Assembly: GCA_023700945.1 (NCBI GenBank)
Contig: JAMPXY010000009.1
Location: 1-36,832 of the forward strand
Origin: Alphaproteobacteria bacterium
GTDB taxonomy: Bacteria; Pseudomonadota; Alphaproteobacteria; Micavibrionales; Micavibrionaceae
Length of the DNA stretch: 36,832 nt
Direction: 5' to 3'
The notes beneath the pieces were generated by a model. That model was given only the letters and a program-made list of their open reading frames with translations, had not been told where the DNA came from and did not search any database. A program made the position numbers and the translations under genes. Numbering within the stretch: the stretch's first letter is position 1; every line of letters begins with the position of its first letter. Of the stretch, positions 1-9,600 are shown piece after piece.

Positions 1-1
1 G

Positions 2-646
2 TGCTATCGAATTATCCAGACAGCGCTTGAGGATTTATCCGGATTTGATCCGTTGGCGCCTGACCTGCTGATTGTTCTGGGCGGCTCACCTGGTGTTTAT
101 CAAGCGGCTGACTATCCTTTTTTGAACAAGGAAATTGATATTATTGAACAGCGTCTGGCGGCTGACCGTCCTTACTTGGGTATTTGTCTCGGGGCGCAGC
201 TTATGGCTAAGGCGCTGGGAGCCCGGGTCTACAAGGGCGGGGCTGGCGCCGAGATCGGTTGGTATGATCTAACGGTCAAGGCTGAGGCTCAGGCCTCCCC
301 GGTCAGAGTTTTTGATCAGGCCCAAACCAAGGTGATGCAGTGGCATGGCGATACATTTGATTTGCCGGCCGGGGCACAGCTTATGGCCAGCAGTGCCCAA
401 TATTCACAACAGATAATAGCATATGGGCGTGCCCTGGGTTTTCAAGGTCATATCGAAGTGACCCCGGCGATTGTCAGTGATTGGTTGGTTGAGTCAGCCG
501 GGCACTATGTCGGGAAGAGTGAGGAGTTGGCTGCCTTGCGCGCTGATACCGCTCGCTGGGCGTCTGCGATGGAGCAGGCGACAGAAACATTCTTTCATCA
601 ATGGCTGGATCAGCTAGCGCCAGCACGGGAGAGTCGTCATGCGTGA
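2..646 (+). CDS. Glutamine amidotransferase class-I (GMP synthase-like GATase1) domain protein, 5' truncated by the window edge
   Basis: Nucleophile elbow GICLGAQ, and [10 protein letters not shown] carrying the catalytic His/Glu. The frame is open from base 2 ([28 protein letters not shown]...), so the TTG start at 53 in the track is probably not the real start. Confidence 0.85.
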   Translation, partial: CYRIIQTALEDLSGFDPLAPDLLIVLGGSPGVYQAADYPFLNKEIDIIEQRLAADRPYLGICLGAQLMAKALGARVYKGGAGAEIGWYDLTVKAEAQASPVRVFDQAQTKVMQWHGDTFDLPAGAQLMASSAQYSQQIIAYGRALGFQGHIEVTPAIVSDWLVESAGHYVGKSEELAALRADTARWASAMEQATETFFHQWLDQLAPARESRHA

Positions 647-1334
647 GATCATACTTGATACCGAAACCACCGGCATGGATCCGGCGCAGGGCGACCGGCT
701 GGTTGAAATTGGCTGTGTTGAAGTACTGAATTTTATCCCGACGGGCCGTCATTACCATGTCTACATCAATCCTGAGCGGGATGTTCCTGCTGGCGCCGTC
801 GCCGTCCATGGTTTGACAGCGGATTTCTTGAAGGATAAGCCGGTATTCTCCCAGATCTATACTGATTTTCTCGATTTTGTCGCGGAGGCGACGCTTGTGA
901 TTCACAACGCAGAATTCGATATGAAATTCATCAATGCCGAATTGAAGCGGGTGGGGCATAAGCCAATCCCGGATAAGCGGGTTACCGATACGTTGGCGAT
1001 GGCGCGGAAGAAGTTTCCCGGCTCGCCCGCAAGTCTTGACGCGCTCTGTCGCCGTTTCCACGTTGATAACTCTGGCCGTGAGTTGCACGGCGCTTTGCTA
1101 GATGCGCAATTGCTGGCTGAGGTTTACCTTGAGATGATGGGGGGGCGTCAGCATGGGCTAGGGTTGGCGCAACAGGGACAGTCAGGGGCGCAGAGTGTCG
1201 ATTTTGTGTCTGTACAGGCGCAGCAGAACCGCCCCTTTCGCCCCGCCCGTCCGCATCAGCCCTCGGCAGAGGAGCAGGCTGCGCACGAAGCTTTGCTGGT
1301 GGAGTTAAAGGACCCTATCTGGATCAAGCGCTAG
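639..1334 (+). CDS. dnaQ: DNA polymerase III subunit epsilon (3'-5' exonuclease)
   Basis: ExoI motif [28 protein letters not shown], Exo[16 protein letters not shown], Exo[20 protein letters not shown], and a C-terminal DPIWIKR tail. Overlaps the upstream ORF by 8 bp. Confidence 0.97.
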   Translation: MREIILDTETTGMDPAQGDRLVEIGCVEVLNFIPTGRHYHVYINPERDVPAGAVAVHGLTADFLKDKPVFSQIYTDFLDFVAEATLVIHNAEFDMKFINAELKRVGHKPIPDKRVTDTLAMARKKFPGSPASLDALCRRFHVDNSGRELHGALLDAQLLAEVYLEMMGGRQHGLGLAQQGQSGAQSVDFVSVQAQQNRPFRPARPHQPSAEEQAAHEALLVELKDPIWIKR

Positions 1335-1347
1335 AGGGCATGTCATG

Positions 1348-1375
1348 AAAAAACCCGCCGGATGGCGGGTTTTGT
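1348..1375 (+). terminator. Intrinsic terminator after dnaQ; also positioned to serve the convergent tpsB-like gene
   Basis: AAAACCCGCC-GGAT-GGCGGGTTTT stem-loop with flanking A and T tracts, between convergent stop codons. Confidence 0.85.
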
Positions 1376-1389
1376 TAAGCGCTTTGCCT

Positions 1390-3126
1390 CTAGAAACGAT
1401 GGCTGACGTTTAAATAAACGCGTGGATCATCATCTTCTTGCGTTTCAACATCACGGTTTAGCGGCCAAGCGATAAAGGCCCCGGCTTGTGTGAGGCTGGT
1501 GAAGTCAGCACGGATACCAAAACCAGCCGAGGTTAATTCCTCGCGCTTCAGTTTGCTGGTGGTGGCATCTTTGTCCCACACTACACCTGCATCATAAAAA
1601 CCAAATAGCTGATAGTTCTCAAGAACACCCAGTTCGGTTGGCTCGTTCCATTGCAGCTCGATCTTGCCGGCGACGCCGTCATCACCGATAACTTCCGAAG
1701 GGTCGTAAGCGCGGCCATAGCTAACTCCGCCCACACCAAATTCTTCGGAACTGAACAGCGCTTCATCAGCGATCTGCCCTTTCAGGCCGAAGAGCAGGTT
1801 CACTTTGGACGTGATGCGTTGCAGACGTTGATACTCAGCTTCCATTTTAAAGAAATCGCTGTCAGCGCCGGGGCGACTGACATTGGTGTCATCCCCATCA
1901 CTGGCATCCATGATATCAAGGCCGTGGGAGAGCTCTACATCCAGCATATTGTAGGCCACATTCATAACCGTATCGATGAACTCAAAGCGTCCTCCGAGGC
2001 GGGCGGCGCGGATATGGTCGTTCCGTGGATCTTCGATGTTGTTTTCAGTATTCACGTCCCGCCAGTCAAATCCGGCCCGGCCAGTGATGTTAAAATTGCG
2101 GGTACGCACAAACGGGTGGCTTAGCCCCACGCTAAAAAAGCGAGAGTCGCCCTCGACATCAAAATCCTTCAAGGTATAGCCGGGCTCGGTACGGGTGGCG
2201 CTCATGCCAATATCGAGCATGGTACCGTATTCCCAGACCGGCATTTTATAACCAAGGCCGAGGTAAAGCAGCTCATCGTTAAAATCTTCGTTCGGAGCAT
2301 AGGCAAACTGGGCGGTGATCCGTTCATTGAGGCCAAGCCATGAGTGGGTGGCAGCAGACGCGCCGAACTGAACCGGTCCCAGATAACGGCTGCCGTAATT
2401 ATCAAGCGTTACCTGACCTTCGAAACGATCACGATCAACAATCACCAGCAAATCGGCGGCACCCGGGGTCGTATCCGAGGGGCTGAGAATGCCGCGGGCA
2501 TTCACACCCGGGATATCGTTGATCATTAGCAGGGTACGCTCGAGCTGGCGAACATTGAGCGCCGTTGAATCGGCACGCACCAGCGCGGAGTAGCCACGAG
2601 CCAGCACAACAGCATCATTTACATGATCGCCTTCGCCACGCACATCAACCTGATCGATATAACCTTCAATAACCTGCAGTCTGGCGGTGCCGCCCTCAAT
2701 CGTCTGGGGTGGGACGATGACCTGAGTTAGAATATAACCATCGTTACGGTACTTGCGAGTTAGCTCGCCAGCCAGTGTATAGAGGTCAGCGAGTGAAATG
2801 GTCTGGCCAATTCTGCTGGCTACCAGATTATCGAGCTCTCCTTCAGGGTAGACGCTGACGCCTTCAATGTTCAGGCGATCCAGGCGAAAGGTGATTTTCT
2901 CTGCACCGTCGGGTGCCGTCTGGAGGGCCATTTCTTTTACTTCTACCCGGGGCATGACGCGGGGCTCGAAAACGGCGCTGCTCCCCAATTGCTCTTCAGC
3001 GCGGCCAGGGCTGGCGGTAGTTGTCTGGTCTCCGACCTGGGCTCTGGCCAAAGGCGCTCCCCCAATCAAGGCGGCAGACATCAGAAGAAACGCTGTGTAG
3101 GAGCGTACATGTTTAGCCATAACCAA
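1390..3126 (-). CDS. Two-partner secretion outer-membrane transporter (TpsB / ShlB/FhaC family)
   Basis: Signal peptide, then a POTRA_2-like region (FRLDRLNIEGVSVYPEGEL...LAGELTRKYRNDGYILTQVIVPPQTIEGGTARLQVIEGYIDQVDV), then a beta-barrel ending ...DDPRVYLNVSHRF. The ATG at 3120 (MAKHVRSY) is an alternative start. Confidence 0.92.
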   Translation of the reverse strand: MVMAKHVRSYTAFLLMSAALIGGAPLARAQVGDQTTTASPGRAEEQLGSSAVFEPRVMPRVEVKEMALQTAPDGAEKITFRLDRLNIEGVSVYPEGELDNLVASRIGQTISLADLYTLAGELTRKYRNDGYILTQVIVPPQTIEGGTARLQVIEGYIDQVDVRGEGDHVNDAVVLARGYSALVRADSTALNVRQLERTLLMINDIPGVNARGILSPSDTTPGAADLLVIVDRDRFEGQVTLDNYGSRYLGPVQFGASAATHSWLGLNERITAQFAYAPNEDFNDELLYLGLGYKMPVWEYGTMLDIGMSATRTEPGYTLKDFDVEGDSRFFSVGLSHPFVRTRNFNITGRAGFDWRDVNTENNIEDPRNDHIRAARLGGRFEFIDTVMNVAYNMLDVELSHGLDIMDASDGDDTNVSRPGADSDFFKMEAEYQRLQRITSKVNLLFGLKGQIADEALFSSEEFGVGGVSYGRAYDPSEVIGDDGVAGKIELQWNEPTELGVLENYQLFGFYDAGVVWDKDATTSKLKREELTSAGFGIRADFTSLTQAGAFIAWPLNRDVETQEDDDPRVYLNVSHRF

Positions 3127-3607
3127 AACCCTTCTCTATGGAACTTCAAGGCTCTATAGCAACAGCGCCTCGTAAAAGATTGCCCTTGTATGACAAAGAT
3201 GCCTCACAGACACAAGAGACAATCGTATTCTGGGGCATACACGGGTAAAAGCCAACCCATGGCTGGGGAGGGGGGTATACAAAAAGCAATAAAATTACCT
3301 TTCTTCTGGAAACCCAAGGAGTCTCAGGGATTTGTGCCATAGCCCCCGCTATTTTTTCATAAAAACGGGCGCGTCTTACCCTCTAAGGGTTAAATTTTAC
3401 TTAACAATTCCTTGCTTGCCGGGTGTCTTTGAGACTATAAAGTGACGCAAATCCGCATACAGGTTTGAAAACAGGGGGTCGCCATCAAGGCAGACCTGTA
3501 ACGCGCGGAAATATCATACAAATCCCCCGATGAGCTTGTGTAATCACTACGTTTGACTGTAAGCCGGAACAAAACAAACAGCGTTGCTTCATAAAGGAAG
3601 AAAAACC

Positions 3608-6600
3608 ATGATCGCCACTAAATCCGCCACTCTGCTGACACAAGCCACCACGAACCAGCAGCGCAAACGCAAGGCGCTTCTGACCTCAACGGCAATGGCA
3701 GCCGCCGGGCTCTTGGCTTTGACCACGCAGGCGCACGCGGATAACTGGACAGATCACGAAATCCTCTCGGGCAGCACGACGGTGGATACCAGCGTGGCCA
3801 ATACCACCAACATTTTGCAGGGCACACACTTCGTCAAGGCGCGCGGCAACGGTGATATCAATGCCGGTTGGACGGTTAATCTGGCACAACCTTCCACCAG
3901 CGCCAAATATGTTCTTTATGACGTCAAGGGCGATGCAACCAAACTGCTTGGCACCCTGAATGCCAACGGCGAAATTTATATCTTCAACCAGCAAGGCATC
4001 ATCTTCGGCGCAGACTCGGTCGTCAATGTCGGCGCCATTGTGGCTTCGACCGGCAGCATCAGCGATGAAGATATTCTGAGCGGCGGTAAACTGGTGCTGG
4101 AAAATGTCGATACCGGGGCGTCCATCGTCCTCAATGGCTCGGTCACCGTGGCCGAAGCGGGTCTGGCGGCCTTCGTTGCCCCGACCGTGGTCAATAACGG
4201 TGTCATCAGCGCCAAACTGGGCAAGGTGGCTTTGGCTTCCGGCAACAAGGTCACCCTTGATCTTTACGGCGACAATCTGGTTGAAATTGCGGTTGACGAT
4301 AAAGTTGCCAGTGGTCTGATTGAAAATAATGGCACCATCAGCGCCGAAGGTGGCACCGTTTATATGGCGGCGCAAACCGCCAAAGAAGCTGTTGATACTG
4401 TCATCAATATGAAGGGCGTTGTTAGTGCCTCAAGCGCCAGCGTTCAGGGCGGCAAGATTGTTCTCTCGGGCGGGTCTTCGGGTAAGGTTAACGTCACGGG
4501 AACACTGGACGCATCTGGCGCCAATGGTGGCGGCGAAATAGATGTTCGCGGACAGGATATTGAAGTCGGTGAAACCGCCCAGCTTATGGCCGATGCGGGC
4601 CAGACAGGCAATGGCGGCACCGCGATTGTTTTTGCCGATAACGTGGCGATTATTAACGGACGCCTGAGCGCACGCGGTGGCGCGCAGTCTGGTAACGGCG
4701 GTTTTGTTGAAACCTCCGGCTATGAGCTTGGCGTTAGCGCCACAGCATCCGTTGATGTTTCGTCCACGAATGGGCTTGGCGGCCTGTGGCTGCTCGATTC
4801 TCTGAGCATTGTGATTTCTGATGCTGCTGGCGCTACGGTAACAATTGGCGGCGGGTCAGGCAGCGTTTACAGAAACGTCAATGCGGGCGCGATTGAAACC
4901 GCACTGGCTGGCGGAAACGTTACTGTGCAGACAGGTGCAGCCGGGACATTTGGAAGTTCATCGACACCAGGCTCCAGCCAAAATAATGACGGCGATATTC
5001 GACTGCGCGCCGGCATAGATTATAGCGGCGCTGCGGCACGCACACTCTCTATGATCGCCCATGACGATATTGTTTTTGAAAACAATGCTGACATCAACAA
5101 TTTTGGCGGGGGCAACCTTTCGGTTGATCTGCGTGCTAATGATGACATAACCATCAACAGCGGCAGCGTTATCGATACGAATGGCGGCAATGTGGTTTTC
5201 ACAGCCGGTGGCGACATCACTTTGTTGGAGAACATTTACACCAACGGTGGCGGCGCTAACTTCACCGCTGATAATGATTTTGAGATGTCGAATGTTGAGC
5301 TGGATACTTCCGGCGGCAATGTCACTGTGATTGCCGACGAATTTATTCTGAGTACAGGGAATGGCCAGCGCATTAATGCGGGCACGGGTACGGTCACTGT
5401 TGCACGCGAATCGAATGGCAGCATCGGTCTCGGCGATGCGTCCGGCGGTTTGGAAATCAGTCAGAACGAATTAAATAAAATTTCAGCAGCAGCGCTGGTG
5501 ATTGGCAGACAAGACATCACAAGTGGCGATGACGCTATATTTGTTGAGGATGCCGACCTCACCCGTTTCAACCTTGTTACACTGAACACCAGAACAAACT
5601 CATCAGATAATAACAACCCCTCACGAGATCAAGATGTTGTGTTTGATGGATTGAGCCAGTTTAAAGCCTTGGTCGTTAACGCCGAAGATGATGTTGTCTT
5701 TGACGATGATGCTCGCGTCAGCGTTACTGCAGCAGCCACTTTCAATGCCGGCCTTGCTGGCACTGTGGGTGATTTCATCATGGATGACGATTCCACACTC
5801 GATGGCAACGGCGCAAGCCTGACGATCAATTCCAAAAATGTCACTTTGGATAATGGCGCAGACATTGAGTCAGAGGGCGGAAATGTTACGATCGCAACGC
5901 GTAATGTGACCCTTGACGACGGCGCGGATATCGATGCGCTGGGCGGTAATATCTTGATTAACAATACCGGTGTCTTCGACAGCGATGACAGCGACAGCAT
6001 GCATACGCGCGGCACTGGTATCATCACCCTGAATCAAAGTGATGACGGCTCCATTCAGAATGCGATCGACGCCGTTGATAATGCGGGCACGGGTCTGAAC
6101 ACGATCAATGTCGGAGCGGGCACTTATAACGAAAACGTTCGTATCTACGAAAACAACTTTGCTCTGCTCGGCGCAAAAGCGGGCGTAAGCGGCAATGATG
6201 CTTCGCGCAACCTTTCTGGCTCCGGCGAATCTAAAATTGTCGACGGGTCTGGCTCTGACGGCGCTGCCTACGGCTTCAAGGTTACCAGCAACAATGTCCG
6301 CATTGATGGTTTTAGTGTCAATGTAGACGGCGCGGGCATCCTGCTCGATGGTGGTGTGGGTGGGAAATCAGAATTCCTGATCGAGAATAACATCATCAAA
6401 ACCATCAACGTGAGTGACAGCCAAGATGTTGGCGTTCAGGGCAAGAAAGTCAGCAACGTTACGGTTGAGGACAACAGTCTGGTCACTATCGGCAACGACG
6501 GTATGGACTTCAATGGCGGCAGCAATGTCACTATTCGCAACAACATTGTTCATGCAACAAATGGCGGCGCCTATGATGGCATCCGCCTGACGGGCGTCAA

Positions 6601-9600
6601 CACGGCCAGCATCACAGGCAACACCGTCCACGATACCGGCGATGACGGCATCGTTGTTGAAAACGGTACGGGCACGACGACAGTTTCCAGCAACACGGTT
6701 TACAATGTTGATAAAGGTATCAATGTCAACAATACAGCCGGACTGAATATTTCCGGCAACACCGTCTATAATGTGGATGAAAATGCGATCCATGTTGTTA
6801 ACAGCGCCGGCGCCCAGATCGCGAATAACCTTGTGGGTACACTGGGCTTCGTAACCGGCACGGGTATCTTTGTTGACCCGAGCCCACTCACCAGTATTAC
6901 CGGTAACATAGTTAATGGCGGTCAGATCGGCATTCACGTGCTCGACAGCGATAACGTCACTGTTGGCGGCTTCGGCGCAGGTCAGGCAAACAGCGTGACA
7001 GGCAGCTATGTCGGCATTAAAATCCAGAACAGTGATGCAGCGACGGTTGCTAAAAACACCGTCAATAACAGCGGCTGGGATGCGATCCAGATCGTTGATG
7101 GCAGCGACAACGCGCAAGTCCTCAATAACGACATCAATGGTGTCACCGGCGCATCCGGCATCGCTGTGATGAATAATTCCCATGGTGCGGTTCTGGACGG
7201 CAACACGATTGACGATACAGCCCGTCTCGGGATCTATGTCTGGAACAGCAACGGCCTCAACATCAAGAACAACCTGATCAACAACGCGGGTCTTGAAGGT
7301 TCCGGCTGGTACCTCTCCGGTATCCATCTGGAGGGCGCAAACAACACAACCGTTGACAACAACGAAGTCAAAAATGCGCGCGGCGACGGCATTCATGTCG
7401 GAGGTGCGGGCAATCAGGCTGCACAATCCACAACAGGCAACGTCATCAAGAACAACAGCGTATTCCTGATTTCGGGCGATGCTGTTGATGTGACCGATTC
7501 GGCAGGCGTCCAGATCACGGGCAACGCCCTCGGGACAGACAGTCTTGGCGGCGGTTTGTATCTGGTTATTGGCGCCAATAATGTGAGTGGCAAAGGGGTC
7601 AATCTGAACAACTCGGCGAATGCGAATGTCGCTAACAACGTCATATTCCAGGTAGCAGGTAATGGGATCGCGGTTGCAGGCAGCAACGGCACGACCGTTT
7701 CCGGCAATTATGTTGATGCTGTGGGCGCGAATGCCATTCATGTTCTGAATAGCGTGAATGCTCGCATCCTCAATAACAATATTGGAACGCTCGCCTGGTA
7801 CTTCGGTGCGGACAGCATAAAAGGCGACGGCATTTATGTTGAAAACGCCAGCGGTACCTGGATCAAGGGCAATACGATTAACGAAACCTATTCCACAGCC
7901 TTCGATGTGGGTAGCGGTATCCATGTCAAAAACAGCAATGATGTTGTCGTCGGTGGTGCAGGCGCTGACCGTAACAACCTCAGCAATATTGATTGGGACG
8001 GTGTGAAAATCACCGGTGGCAACAACGTCACCGTTAATAATAACCGCATCGAAAATGTAACCCGTGTTGGTATCTATGGCGGCAACACCACCAACGCCAC
8101 GATCAAGAACAACGTTCTGGTCAATGCAAACACTGGACTTGGTGGTTATGGCGCGATCTCCACAGATGGCGGTAGCGGCTTGAAAATTACCGGTAACGAC
8201 ATCGACGGCAGCGTTGGTCACGGTATCCGCGTCAATGGTGCCACAGGCACCAACCTGATCGACGGCAACTTTGTCGATGGCGTGTCGCAAGACGGCATCA
8301 ACACCGAAGGCGTTAATAAGCTGACCGTCTCGAATAATAAAGTCGGCCAATCTTCCACTGTCGGCGCTACGGGCATCAATGTGGTCAATGGCACCCACAG
8401 CACAACCATCAGCAACAATCTGGTGGATCGTGTGGGCTGGACAGGAATTGCTGCCGACACAGTTGCTGGCCTTAAGGTGCTCAACAACACTGTTGGTGCG
8501 AACTCTGCTAGCGTGGGTCAGGGCATCTATGTCAACAATTCGACAAATGCCGATGTGATTGGCAATAATGTTTACAATGCCATGCAATATGGTCTGTATG
8601 CCAACCTGAGTAACGGCCTCGATGTCTATGATAACGATATCGGCGGCCTCGGCAGCTCTATGGGGGCCGGTGTATATATTCAGGACAGCTCTAATGTGAA
8701 TATTGGTGATTACGACCAATATTTCCTGTGGTGGAAAACTGCTGACCGCGATAACCGTATCGGTAGCTTCCAGCAGGGCGTCTATATTTCGGGGGGTGCG
8801 CATAACGATGTTGTGAACAACGCGATTAGCAATGTTCATTATGGCGTAACGCTTAGCGCCACCACAAATGCCGATGTCACTGATAACACCCTGACGGGCA
8901 ATTCCGTGACGGGCGTGAGCGTTGGTGCTGGCAGCGATTATGCAACCATCAACAACAACAGCATCAGCCACTTCGAAACGGCGATCAGTGTTGATAGCAG
9001 CAACTTCGTCAACGTCGATAACAACAACATTTTCAATGTTGATAGCGGCATCTATGCCACCAACACCTACGGCCTGAATATTGAAGATAACGATATCACC
9101 GGCGGCCATTGCGGTTGGGGTGATAGCACCGGCATCCATGTTGATAACAGCAGCAATGTTCGGATCGGCGGCCTGTTCGATGGTAACGATGTCGACAGCT
9201 TCTATGATGGTATCCGCGTTTCCGATAGCGAGGATGTCCGTATCAGCTTCAACGATGTCTGGAACATGGATCACGACGGCATCCAGGCCTTCGGCGGCGA
9301 TGATGTGAATATAAGTTGGAACCATGTAACCGATGTTGGCAATGACGGCATTTTCGTTGGCGGCATGAGCGACTGGAACTATGATGGTGAAAGCGACGAA
9401 TTGGTTCCGAACGCTGTCATCAGCCACAACGTGGTTGACTGGACAGGCGGCGATGGCATCGAAGTCAATGATGTCACCTATAGCCGCATCAACCACAATG
9501 CTGTGGGTCTGGATGGCTATGCTTCTGAAGACAATTACTATGAGTATGACGATGGTGTCAGCATCGGCCAGAACGGTATCGTTGTTTCTACGGAGTATTG

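Noticed and set aside
474-1088. 204-aa minus-strand ORF overlapping dnaQ
   Set aside because: Antisense to well-supported dnaQ and amidotransferase coding. No motif.
3146-3340. 64-aa minus-strand ORF in the tpsB/tpsA intergenic region
   Set aside because: No ribosome-binding site or family resemblance; more likely non-coding promoter DNA.
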